From contig JAGPMT010000006.1 in assembly GCA_018052735.1 (NCBI GenBank), forward strand, positions 80,066 to 144,065: a DNA stretch of 64,000 bases, written 5' to 3'. Both the position numbers and the translations under genes were made by a program. The notes below the pieces were generated by a model. That model was given only the letters and a program-made list of their open reading frames with translations, searched no databases and was not told where the DNA came from. Numbering within the stretch: position 1 is the first letter of the stretch; every line of letters starts with the position of its first letter. Source of the stretch: Phycisphaerae bacterium. Lineage in GTDB: Bacteria > Planctomycetota > Phycisphaerae > Sedimentisphaerales > Anaerohalosphaeraceae. Positions 43,043-51,037 of the stretch are shown piece after piece.

Positions 43043-44431
43043 TCAGATTCCCAAACTTAGAAACAGCAGAATCGGCAGACAGGTTACCAGCAAAAACAAA
43101 CTTCGCAACAAAAAAACCGATTTCAGGTTGAAGCCGCTTTGCGATTTCATCAGTTTAATTTTTCTGCTGATTAACTGCCGTATGCCGCCCGATGCACAGG
43201 AACTTAATATTTTTGTTCCGCTGTTTTCATCTTCGCCGGCTTCCACCATGATTATGCCCGCAAGGGCGGTCCTGACGGCAAGTTCCGTTTGTCCGTTTGT
43301 TCCCTCCGATAGGCATTCTTTCGCCAGCCGAATGAATATTTTGCCGATTTCACCAATCCTGTTTATCGGGTCACCAGCCGCTGTAACAGCAGCAATTTCT
43401 TTACCCAAGTTATCCCATGTTATCGTTTTGGTGCAAAAGGACTGTACAGATGGGCTGCTCAGGCCGTTCAGTGATTCTTTTAATCGTTGACATTTTGTTT
43501 TGATAATATGGTTTTTGTCTCGGGGGGTTAATTTATCCAGTACCCGAAACGCTTTTTTATGCTGCTCCGGTGACTCTGTCAGCATGAGCGTCCCCAAGGC
43601 AAGCCGTATAATCGCATGTGTGTTATCGTTTTGCTTCAGCATACGGCGTGCCATGCTGCCGATGCGGCCGCCGACTGCCTCTGCCTTTAAGTCCATCGGG
43701 GCCATCCGGGCAGCCACTTCAATTTGGGGACCGAACCATTTCCAGATATGGCGGCTGGTATTTGTTTCATGGCTGCGCCCAGTCCACAGGGGTTCTTCCA
43801 TAAATCCCACCTTATATTTCTCAAACAAACGAATATTCACTGGCCAATCATCCAGGAGAAATTCCCTCCAAATAGGAATAATATCCTTTTCAAAAACAGA
43901 ACGTTTGGCCAAAAGACCCTGTATCGAAATGCAGGCCAAGTTTTGAGTTTTTAAATACATTATGGCTTCTCCGGAGCGAATAATCTTGCTTGTTTCGGCC
44001 GTATTGCGTTTCCGAATGCGTCCGCTGGACTCTTCCAAAATATCCCCAACTGCATAAACAGCATCTAGCCTCCTTTCTTTGAGTTCTATCATCTGTCTTT
44101 CGATTTTCTTCGGCTTAAAAAGGTCATCTTGAGACAGCTCTGCAATATATTCGCCGTGCGACGCTTCCACTGCATCAGCCATGGTTTGCCCAGGTCCTTT
44201 ATTGGTGGGATGAACAATGAGCTTAAAGGCCAGTTCATCAGAAAGACGCTTAATATACACCGCATCTTCCGGTTCAGGCGAGGCATCATCAACCACAATG
44301 ATTTCAATATTGGGGTAAGTCTGATTTAAGATAGACTGCACCGCCTCCCGAATGAATTTTCGACCATTATAGTAGGGCACAATAACAGACACCAAAGGAA
44401 TATCTTTAAGCATAGGCATTTCCCTTGCCAT
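43043..44431 (-). CDS. GT2 glycosyltransferase with C-terminal membrane anchor
   Basis: A 462-residue protein. Residues 12-~240 are a GT-A domain (SVIVPYYNGRKFIREAVQ, VVDDASPEPED, ELSQDDLFKPKKIERQM). A long helical region follows, and the last ~25 residues form a membrane helix (SLFLLVTCLPILLFLSLGI). The extra ~200 residues beyond an ordinary family 2 enzyme are of unknown role. The ATG at 44431 or the one six codons later (44413, with AAGGG upstream) may be the true start. It is 24 bases after the aminotransferase gene in the minus-strand series. Confidence 0.82.
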   Translation of the reverse strand: MAREMPMLKDIPLVSVIVPYYNGRKFIREAVQSILNQTYPNIEIIVVDDASPEPEDAVYIKRLSDELAFKLIVHPTNKGPGQTMADAVEASHGEYIAELSQDDLFKPKKIERQMIELKERRLDAVYAVGDILEESSGRIRKRNTAETSKIIRSGEAIMYLKTQNLACISIQGLLAKRSVFEKDIIPIWREFLLDDWPVNIRLFEKYKVGFMEEPLWTGRSHETNTSRHIWKWFGPQIEVAARMAPMDLKAEAVGGRIGSMARRMLKQNDNTHAIIRLALGTLMLTESPEQHKKAFRVLDKLTPRDKNHIIKTKCQRLKESLNGLSSPSVQSFCTKTITWDNLGKEIAAVTAAGDPINRIGEIGKIFIRLAKECLSEGTNGQTELAVRTALAGIIMVEAGEDENSGTKILSSCASGGIRQLISRKIKLMKSQSGFNLKSVFLLRSLFLLVTCLPILLFLSLGI

Positions 44432-44455
44432 TATATGAATATAACGGGATGTATG

Positions 44456-45547
44456 CTAAAGACATCTTATCACCTCGGCTATTATTTCGCCCAGAATCTG
44501 ATCAGACATTTCAGGAAAAATGGGAAGCGACAGAATGCGGCTGCAAATCCGTTCTGTAATCGGCAGCTTCAGGCCGCAGCAGTAACTTAAGTAAGCTTTT
44601 TGGCGATGGATGGGTATAGGATAATGAATCTGCGTTTGAATACCCCGTTCGGCAAGCTTGTTTTTAAGCGCATCCCTATTGTCTGCCGCAATTACGTACT
44701 GGTGATAAACATGCTTAACGGGTCCATAGGGAATAGGCAATTGTAAGTTTAAGGCAGCAAGCTGCTGCGAGTAGCGCTGTGCAATAGCAATTCGCTTCTG
44801 GTTGCGCGCATCCAAATATTTCAGCTTGATTCTTAAAATTGCCGCCTGCATCTCATCCAGCCGGCTGTTGACTCCAATAAAGTTATGCTGGTATTTAACC
44901 GGCTGACCGTAATTGCGCATCATTCTCAGCTTATCCGCCAGCGCATCATCATTCGTTGCAACTGCTCCGCCATCGCCATAGGCCCCCAGATTTTTTGTTG
45001 GATAAAAGCTGAAACATCCTACCTGCCCAAAAGTTCCTACCTTCCGCCCTTCAAATTCTGCACCGTGTGCCTGACAGGCATCCTCTATAATCAGCAGATT
45101 ATGAGCCGAGGCAATATCCATAATCGCTTTCATATCTGCAGGATGGCCGTATAAATGAACAGGAATAACCGCTTTTGTCCTAGCTGTAAGATGCTTCGTG
45201 ATTTCCGCAGGTTCAATGCAATAAGTATAAGGATTAATCTCAGCAAAAACCGGCGCCGCTCCGTTCCGCACAATTGCATCCGCCGTCGAAATAAAAGTAT
45301 GGGAGGCTGTAATCACCTCATCACCGGGCCCGATTCCCAATGCTTGGAGAGCAAGATACAAAGCATCGGAGCCGGAATTGACTGTTACAATATGACGAAC
45401 TCCCAGATATGCAGCGAATTCCCGCTCAAAAGCTTCCACCTGCCGGCCAAGAATAAACCAGCCGTCTTTCGCAACCTGCTCCATTACCTCCAACAGCTCA
45501 TTGCGAATCGCAAGATATTCAGCTTTTAAATCTGTAAAAGGCACCAT
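44456..45547 (-). CDS. DegT/DnrJ/EryC1 sugar aminotransferase (FdtB/QdtB-like)
   Basis: A PLP-dependent 363-residue enzyme that aminates a nucleotide-linked keto sugar. The family marks are [42 protein letters not shown] and the PLP lysine in [16 protein letters not shown]. With a 3,4-ketoisomerase and a formyltransferase directly upstream in the same transcript, the expected reaction is amination at C3 of dTDP-3-oxo-6-deoxyhexose, giving dTDP-Qui3N or dTDP-Fuc3N. It starts four bases after the formyltransferase stop. Confidence 0.9.
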   Translation of the reverse strand: MVPFTDLKAEYLAIRNELLEVMEQVAKDGWFILGRQVEAFEREFAAYLGVRHIVTVNSGSDALYLALQALGIGPGDEVITASHTFISTADAIVRNGAAPVFAEINPYTYCIEPAEITKHLTARTKAVIPVHLYGHPADMKAIMDIASAHNLLIIEDACQAHGAEFEGRKVGTFGQVGCFSFYPTKNLGAYGDGGAVATNDDALADKLRMMRNYGQPVKYQHNFIGVNSRLDEMQAAILRIKLKYLDARNQKRIAIAQRYSQQLAALNLQLPIPYGPVKHVYHQYVIAADNRDALKNKLAERGIQTQIHYPIPIHRQKAYLSYCCGLKLPITERICSRILSLPIFPEMSDQILGEIIAEVIRCL

Positions 45548-45551
45548 TGCT

Positions 45552-46400
45552 TTAAGAAGTTTTTTTAAATAGTTTCAAATCGTAATCGATCGTTGCAATA
45601 ACCATAAATTCTGGCTTCTCTTCGACAAGATGCCCTGCCTTAAACGTGCTGGCCTTATTTAATATTTCGCTCCCGATAATGCTGCAGCCGTGGATTTGAG
45701 GAAGCTGGTATTCCGGAAATATAAACGCCCTAATCTGGTTGTGAATCTCAAATGCGGTTTTGTTCAGATCAATTTTGATACACCCGTAATCAATACTCGC
45801 CTTTGAGTAGTAACTTGAACCATACCACGATTGAGGACGGGCTGTGTATTGTTTGCTTAAGATATTGCAGATATTGGACTTGAACAGTTCACATCCGAAC
45901 CGATTGTACTTAAAGTAGAGGTCTCTGCATGTATCCGCAAATTCAATAGGGAACTCTATTTGATCGATTATTTCACCCGTATCGATTCCTCGGTCAATCT
46001 TATGCAGCGTCACACCGGTTTTGTCTTCCCCATTTAATATCGGCCAAGCCGAAGTATACATGCCCTTATACGCAGGCAGCTTGGAAAAATGAATATTAAA
46101 CAATTCCCCGGTTCTAAATAGAGCTGGATTGAGAATCTTGTCATATTCGAGGGAAAAAAAATACAGATTTTCCAAAGAATAAATCTCAGAAAGCTGATTG
46201 ATAACAGATACTCCAAGCATACGGGCCGTTTCAATCAAATCCTTCATCCCCTGTATTCTCTTGTACCCCGATGAATTTGGAATTACCCGAATATTCTCCT
46301 TGGGCACAATGCTGCTTTCTACCAAAAATCTCAAAGAATCACACGCGATGTTATTTTTCCCTGCGATGCAGACGATCTTATTGCTTTGAGCCGAGTTCAT
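45552..46400 (-). CDS. Sugar N-formyltransferase (QdtF/WlaRD-like)
   Basis: The 282 residues contain the formyltransferase fold that uses N10-formyl-tetrahydrofolate. The catalytic triad motif is represented by [16 protein letters not shown], with Asn and His in place, and by [19 protein letters not shown], with the Asp. A ~100-residue C-terminal part follows, as in sugar N-formyltransferases such as QdtF and WlaRD, which formylate the 3-amino group of dTDP-Qui3N. The ATG at 46400 overlaps the ketoisomerase stop region. A TTG two codons earlier is less likely. The gene is visibly more A+T-rich than rml or rha genes, which suggests transfer. Confidence 0.85.
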   Translation of the reverse strand: MNSAQSNKIVCIAGKNNIACDSLRFLVESSIVPKENIRVIPNSSGYKRIQGMKDLIETARMLGVSVINQLSEIYSLENLYFFSLEYDKILNPALFRTGELFNIHFSKLPAYKGMYTSAWPILNGEDKTGVTLHKIDRGIDTGEIIDQIEFPIEFADTCRDLYFKYNRFGCELFKSNICNILSKQYTARPQSWYGSSYYSKASIDYGCIKIDLNKTAFEIHNQIRAFIFPEYQLPQIHGCSIIGSEILNKASTFKAGHLVEEKPEFMVIATIDYDLKLFKKTS

Positions 46401-46803
46401 TTCCAAGAGTTTCCTGAAACTCTATATAGTCTCTTATGTAATCTGTCTCGTCGTAATAATCCGATGCCAAAACGATGCAGACCGACCCGGAGGAAAAATT
46501 GTCCAGCTCACGCCAAACCATCGGGGGAATATACAGGCCGTAATACGAACGATTCAAATGATGCCGAACACTGCTGCGGCCGTCTTTTAAGATGACATCA
46601 AAACTGCCGCTGGCGGCAATGATAAACTGGTGGAGCCGCTTATGGGCATGCCCGCCCCGGACACCGCCTCCCGGCACATCATAAAGGTAATAAATACGTT
46701 TGATTTCAAAGGGAATATGCCGGCATTGTTCGATAAATGTCAGGTTGCCGCGCTGATCCTCAATTTTAGGCAAATCGATAATTCGACATTTTTCCAAGTT
46801 CAC
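46378..46803 (-). CDS. dTDP-4-oxo-6-deoxyglucose 3,4-ketoisomerase (FdtA/QdtA family)
   Basis: A 141-residue cupin that moves the keto group from C4 to C3 of dTDP-4-oxo-6-deoxy-D-glucose. The marks are IIDLPKIEDQRGNLTFIEQ, RIYYLYDVPGGGVRGGHAHK with the active-site histidines, and VWRELDNFSSGSVCIVLAS. FdtA and QdtA make products of opposite C4 configuration, and I cannot tell which applies. The start is GTG, seven bases after AAAGGA. Its start overlaps the out-of-frame tail of the decayed acyltransferase upstream, and its end overlaps the formyltransferase. Confidence 0.9.
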   Translation of the reverse strand: MNLEKCRIIDLPKIEDQRGNLTFIEQCRHIPFEIKRIYYLYDVPGGGVRGGHAHKRLHQFIIAASGSFDVILKDGRSSVRHHLNRSYYGLYIPPMVWRELDNFSSGSVCIVLASDYYDETDYIRDYIEFQETLGNELGSKQ

Positions 46804-47258
46804 TATCCATTCCTTTCCGCATCTCTGTCTTTATTTTATTTGCCTGGTCTATAAATTCAACAATATTTTCAGACAGGAGAAAAGGAGTTATCTTTTTTTC
46901 GCCTTATCGTCCCAGTTCTACCACCCTATTTTAAGCAGTTCAAAGATCTGGTCATCTGTAAAGTATTGGCGAATAATTCCGGTCGGATGCCCGCCGACCA
47001 TCGCATACGGCGGCACATTTTTAGTAACAAACGATTCCTGCGCGATGACCGCACTGTCCTTTACCGTAATCCCCTGCATAATCTTGACTTTGCCAGCAAT
47101 CCACACATCAATTTTCATTAATAATGAAATCGGGCACCAGATAGGGCTTCCAGATCCTACCGTTCATAAAACGGATAAGTCGTCAACCTCTCAATCCCGC
47201 GCTCTCCGCGGAAAAGAAATTGCAGCCCTGGAGGAATCGAGTAAAAATTGCCGATGCG
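46766..47258 (-). pseudogene. Decayed hexapeptide-repeat acyltransferase (XAT/CatB type)
   Basis: Pieces of one left-handed beta-helix acyltransferase lie in successive frames. First comes [10 protein letters not shown] and [13 protein letters not shown] (about 47258-47157), then WKPYLVPDFIINEN in another frame, then DVWIAGKVKIMQGITVKD to VPPYAMVGGHPTGIIRQYF (47112-46921). A stop TAG follows at 46918-46920 where a second Trp is expected (IGWW). A missing base in the A7 run at 46893-46899 shifts the frame again before ITPFLLSENIVEFI, the usual C-terminus. So there are at least two frameshifts besides the nonsense codon, and the N-terminus is missing. The intact enzyme would have O- or N-acetylated a sugar, which fits the 3-amino sugar genes next to it. 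Confidence 0.75.
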
Positions 47259-47410
47259 GCTGCAACCGCCTCCCGTGTGCCATCCGTCGAACCATCATCC
47301 ACCACAATCACTTCAAGGCCGCCGAGAGTCTGATTGAGCACGCTGGCAATGGCCTCAGCCGCTGCAGCGGCTCGGTTATATGTTGGAATTATCACACTGA
47401 CTTTCGGCAT
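47183..47410 (-). pseudogene. GT2 glycosyltransferase N-terminal fragment fused to the decayed acyltransferase
   Basis: The frame starts [20 protein letters not shown] with a normal family 2 N-terminus through [14 protein letters not shown], then at about 47260 the coding changes. Downstream bases belong, in another frame, to the acyltransferase remnant. Only about 50 of the usual ~300 residues are present, so it cannot be an active transferase. It starts seven bases after the GT1 gene stop, as a normal operon member would. The junction is best explained by deletion between a GT2 gene and an acyltransferase gene. Confidence 0.8.
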
Positions 47411-47417
47411 TGCTCTA

Positions 47418-48551
47418 TCAATCCTTAATCCCAAGAACATCACAATATATCGCATACAGCTGCTCTGACAGAACCGCGTGAGCATAGCGCGTGCGGGCTT
47501 TTTGGGCAGCGGCGGTCCGCATCTGGAACAGTTCATCCGGATTTTTCTGCAGCATCCATTTCATTGCTTCAGCCAAGGCCTTGCTGCTGCGCGGCGCAAC
47601 AACAAAGCCGACTGCACCATCAATTACATCCGGAATTCCGCCCACGCTGGTTCCGATACAGGGAATTCCTGCTGCCATGGCTTCCAATAGAACCCGGGGC
47701 ATCCCTTCGGCAACAGAAGGAATCACAAATACATCCAAGCTGCCGAAAAACTTTTCAATTTCTTTTTGGTAGCCTGCAAAACAGACGGTTTTCTGCAAAC
47801 CGAGATTCTGAATCTGCTGGCTGTACCGCTGCTCATCCGGGCCTTGTCCTGCCAACAGCAGATAGGCGTTAGAAAATTCTTTTTTAACCTCTGCAAACGC
47901 ATCAAGCAGATACGGGACGCCTTTGGTCGGTGCAAATCGCCCCACAAAACCAAACACAAAGGCATCCTGAGGAACTCCGAACATCTGTCGAACCGAATTT
48001 CTGCCGGCAGCTGCGCCGGCAAACCGCTCATAATCCACCGAATTTTCAAGAACGGTCACCTTCGAGGCAGGAATCCGCCAGTTGCTGTCGAGCAAATCCT
48101 GCTTGACCGCTTGGGATACCGCCAGAAAGCGGTCAATGCGGCCGGCAAAAAGAAAATTGGACAGTTTCCGCCGCAGCCGTGCAGAGCGTCCCAGTCCGTG
48201 CACGTGGGCAATGATTTTCATCTGCGGCAGAAACTTGCCTGCAATGGCCCCATACAAGGCCGCCTTATGGGCATGGCAGTGCAGCAGGTCAATCTGATTC
48301 TGCTTGAGCACACGGTAAAGCTCATAGATAACTTCGGGGCGGATAATCGACAACAGCTTGTTTTGGGACAGGTCCCGCACTGTGTATCCTGCTTTTTCAA
48401 GGTGATTTTCGCTCTCAGGCCTGCCGTCCAGATAGAGAAACATCACATCAAAGCGGTCCCTATCCAGCCGGACAACCAAGTCATTAACCGATGTGACCGT
48501 TCCGTAATATTTCGACTCCAGAACAGCAAGCTTGATTTTTTTGTTCTGCAT
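47418..48551 (-). CDS. GT4 glycosyltransferase
   Basis: A 377-residue GT-B enzyme of family 4. The N-terminal domain reads [19 protein letters not shown] and [19 protein letters not shown]. The C-terminal domain reads [44 protein letters not shown] with the EX7E pattern, and [12 protein letters not shown]. These are normal and complete. The enzyme retains configuration and uses a nucleotide-sugar donor. Its role in the glycan is unknown. It follows the FkbM gene by 27 bases. Confidence 0.9.
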   Translation of the reverse strand: MQNKKIKLAVLESKYYGTVTSVNDLVVRLDRDRFDVMFLYLDGRPESENHLEKAGYTVRDLSQNKLLSIIRPEVIYELYRVLKQNQIDLLHCHAHKAALYGAIAGKFLPQMKIIAHVHGLGRSARLRRKLSNFLFAGRIDRFLAVSQAVKQDLLDSNWRIPASKVTVLENSVDYERFAGAAAGRNSVRQMFGVPQDAFVFGFVGRFAPTKGVPYLLDAFAEVKKEFSNAYLLLAGQGPDEQRYSQQIQNLGLQKTVCFAGYQKEIEKFFGSLDVFVIPSVAEGMPRVLLEAMAAGIPCIGTSVGGIPDVIDGAVGFVVAPRSSKALAEAMKWMLQKNPDELFQMRTAAAQKARTRYAHAVLSEQLYAIYCDVLGIKD

Positions 48552-48578
48552 ATCTTATTTTAAGAAAATTATGATGTT

Positions 48579-49430
48579 TTACACAACCGCCTTTGCACCT
48601 TTTTTTGTCATAAAAATATTCAAACTGTATTGGATGCCCTTTTCATACGCAAATGGTTTGATAGACCCGTCGGATTCAATAGAGTACAATTGGTAGTCAT
48701 TAAACCAGGGGATTTCAAAGATATCAGCTGCCGAATTCCCGGCATTCTTTACATGCTCGGATGCAAATTCAAAAATCACATAGTTAAACTTCTGTATATC
48801 AGAAATTGACAAGCCTGAAAGTATTTTCCATTCATAACCCTCGGCGTCAATTTTCAAAACCGCATTTTCCACGTCTTGAGGATTTAAAATATCCATCAGA
48901 GAGCGAACCGGCACATCCAATGTTTTGATTTCGCCTAAATCTTTTTCTGGCTTGATAAAGCTGCCTAAGCTGTGCCTACGCTGCGGAATGTAAAATTTCA
49001 GTGTATTCTCTTCGTAAGAAACGCCGTAATTGTATGTTTTGAAATTCGTTAGTTCATTCAATTTCATATTTTCTGTTGTACGTTCAATCATCTGAGGATT
49101 CGGATCAATCGAAAAAACTTTTGCATTCGGATTCAGCTTACCAAAAAGACAGCTGTAATAGCCAATATTACATCCAACATCCACAAAACAATCGCTGAGT
49201 TTGGTCAATTTCACCATGAGTTCAGAGGTGCCCAGTTCAAAATATTTCTTCAAAAAAATTTCATTATCAACATTATCTCCAATAACGATTTTCATTGTAC
49301 TGCCGTAGCGCGTTTTGACTAAAAAAGATTGTCCTCTGTTTCTCCTGCAATACTTTCGATAGCATGATTTTCTTAACGGTTCCAAAACGCCGCTTTTTGC
49401 ATAAAACAATAAAAAATCACTGAAATTCAT
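48579..49430 (-). CDS. FkbM-family methyltransferase
   Basis: A 283-residue SAM-dependent methyltransferase of the FkbM type that O-methylates sugars or small molecules. SAM-binding motif I is FVDVGCNIGYYSCLFGKL, followed by VFSIDPNPQMIERT and the later VLKIDAEGYEWKILSGL, an FkbM hallmark. The start at 49430 overlaps the stop of the preceding gene in TGATG and has GAGGAGG upstream. The gene is clearly more A+T-rich than the FkbM gene before it, so the two are not a recent duplication and this one may have been acquired separately. Confidence 0.88.
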   Translation of the reverse strand: MNFSDFLLFYAKSGVLEPLRKSCYRKYCRRNRGQSFLVKTRYGSTMKIVIGDNVDNEIFLKKYFELGTSELMVKLTKLSDCFVDVGCNIGYYSCLFGKLNPNAKVFSIDPNPQMIERTTENMKLNELTNFKTYNYGVSYEENTLKFYIPQRRHSLGSFIKPEKDLGEIKTLDVPVRSLMDILNPQDVENAVLKIDAEGYEWKILSGLSISDIQKFNYVIFEFASEHVKNAGNSAADIFEIPWFNDYQLYSIESDGSIKPFAYEKGIQYSLNIFMTKKGAKAVV

Positions 49431-50173
49431 CAAATCCTCCTCAATAACCCCAACCGTTCGGCACGAACAAACAGTGCATTGGCCCACTGAATCGGGCCGT
49501 CTGGGCTGTATTTGGGCTTGTAAATGTCGTACAGCCAGAAGCCGTACGGGCGCAGAAAGGCGTCAATATCGCCCAGCAGCGCCCCGCCTTCATAGACCGG
49601 ATTCAGCCATACCTCGCTGTAAATAAGCAGCACCGAATCCCGCAGGGCCTGAGCAGCTCCCTTCAAGGCAGCCAGCTCGTACCCTTGTATATCGAATTTC
49701 ATCACCTGAATCGGCAGGCTGCCGTTTTGGCTCCTCCATTGGTCAATTGTTGCCAAAGGAACAGAGACCGTCTGTCTGACTGCCGCACCGGCCGGGTCAA
49801 TTCGGCTCAGGGCTGGAGCCGGCTTAAGAAGAGATGTATTGCCCGCCGACTCTGTGATATAAAGCTCGGCCGTGCCTTGGCAGTCCGATAGAGCAGCAAA
49901 CTGCGGGCAAAAACGGGGCTCCTGGGCTGCATAGGCCTCCAGAACCTGCCGGTACATCGGATGCGGCTCAAAAGCATAGACCTTTGCCTGGGGAAACTTT
50001 CTCAGCAGCCGCTTGGAGATATGACCCCGGCTGGCGCCGGCATCTATAATGCCGGTTACAGAATGCCCCTCCATCAGCCGGCGCATCACTTCATACGGCT
50101 CATCCAGCGATATCAGATTCTGATTTTTGCCGATTATCTTCTTTTTGAGAAATGTGCCGATTCGATTGGCCAC
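49430..50173 (-). CDS. FkbM-family methyltransferase
   Basis: A 247-residue FkbM methyltransferase. Motif I is GIIDAGASRGHISKRLL, followed by VYAFEPHPMYRQVLEAY, the FkbM stretch VMKFDIQGYELAALKGAA and LLIYSEVWLNPVYEGG. The C-terminus DAFLRPYGFWLYDIYKPK is typical of enzymes that methylate hexoses in exported glycans. It is 34 bases downstream of the GT2 gene and shares a TGATG overlap with the second FkbM gene. The G+C content resembles the rml genes. Confidence 0.9.
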   Translation of the reverse strand: MANRIGTFLKKKIIGKNQNLISLDEPYEVMRRLMEGHSVTGIIDAGASRGHISKRLLRKFPQAKVYAFEPHPMYRQVLEAYAAQEPRFCPQFAALSDCQGTAELYITESAGNTSLLKPAPALSRIDPAGAAVRQTVSVPLATIDQWRSQNGSLPIQVMKFDIQGYELAALKGAAQALRDSVLLIYSEVWLNPVYEGGALLGDIDAFLRPYGFWLYDIYKPKYSPDGPIQWANALFVRAERLGLLRRI

Positions 50174-50207
50174 AACATCCCTTTCAATGATCCATCATAT
50201 CCTTTAT

Positions 50208-51017
50208 TTACGCATCCAGCGATGCATCCTGCAGAATTTCCTGAACCTGGGGACATGCGATGATTTGATTTATCAAATTCAGCGTTTTCTGCCGGGTGCG
50301 GGGGCGAATCGCAAACTCGTTCGGATTGACCACCTGCGTGGCGTGGGCCAAATGCCAGACATACCGCCTCATTATGCTGTCCGGAAGCTCGACCGTTTTG
50401 TAGCCCCGATCCACCAGTTCAAAATACAGCTTCTTGCCGACGGTCAATCCTTTTTCTCTATCCATTAAAAACGACAAATTCTCCTTTTTCAAGACCTCTG
50501 TGCGGTAAATCGTGCAGACTGTCCGATTGTAATAGCGATACACGCCCAGCGGGTCTGGCGTGCCCAGAAGTTTTCGCCTGAATGTCTTAAAATCAGTCAG
50601 CTTCTTAAAAAACTCGCCCCACGAGCTGACTAATTCGCACTTGCCCCCGCCCACACAGGCCGTTGATGGGTCTTTTTCAAAATACCGCATCAATTGCGTC
50701 AGCCAGCCGGCCTTGCGGACAAATGTATCGGAATGCATCGCCATAAAATACTCGGTATCACACATCGCCAATCCCATATCCAGCGCCGCCGCATGGGCAT
50801 AGCCGCCGGAAGAATCGTTGGTTTTCTCTGTCCGGCTGACAAATTGTATCCATTTGAGCGACTTTAAATATTCGGTCGAGTCATCCTGCGAGTCGTTATC
50901 AATAACAAGTACTTTATATGGATAGTCCGTATATTTTCGGATGCTCCGCAGGCACAGCCGCGTCAAATCCAGCGTCTTATAGTTGACCACGCAGATTGTT
51001 ACCGTCTTTTTTTCCAC
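50208..51017 (-). CDS. GT2 glycosyltransferase
   Basis: A 269-residue GT-A enzyme (VTICVVNYKTLDLTRLCLR, VIDNDSQDDSTEYLKSL, the loop SSGGYAHAAALDMGL and metal region FMAMHSDTFVRKAGW). The rest resembles compact rhamnosyl- or hexosyltransferases. It is 20 bases downstream of the PDZ-containing ABC exporter, so export and synthesis are probably co-expressed. The donor is unknown. Confidence 0.86.
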   Translation of the reverse strand: MEKKTVTICVVNYKTLDLTRLCLRSIRKYTDYPYKVLVIDNDSQDDSTEYLKSLKWIQFVSRTEKTNDSSGGYAHAAALDMGLAMCDTEYFMAMHSDTFVRKAGWLTQLMRYFEKDPSTACVGGGKCELVSSWGEFFKKLTDFKTFRRKLLGTPDPLGVYRYYNRTVCTIYRTEVLKKENLSFLMDREKGLTVGKKLYFELVDRGYKTVELPDSIMRRYVWHLAHATQVVNPNEFAIRPRTRQKTLNLINQIIACPQVQEILQDASLDA

Positions 51018-51037
51018 AGCTGCTTTCTCCGATGCGG

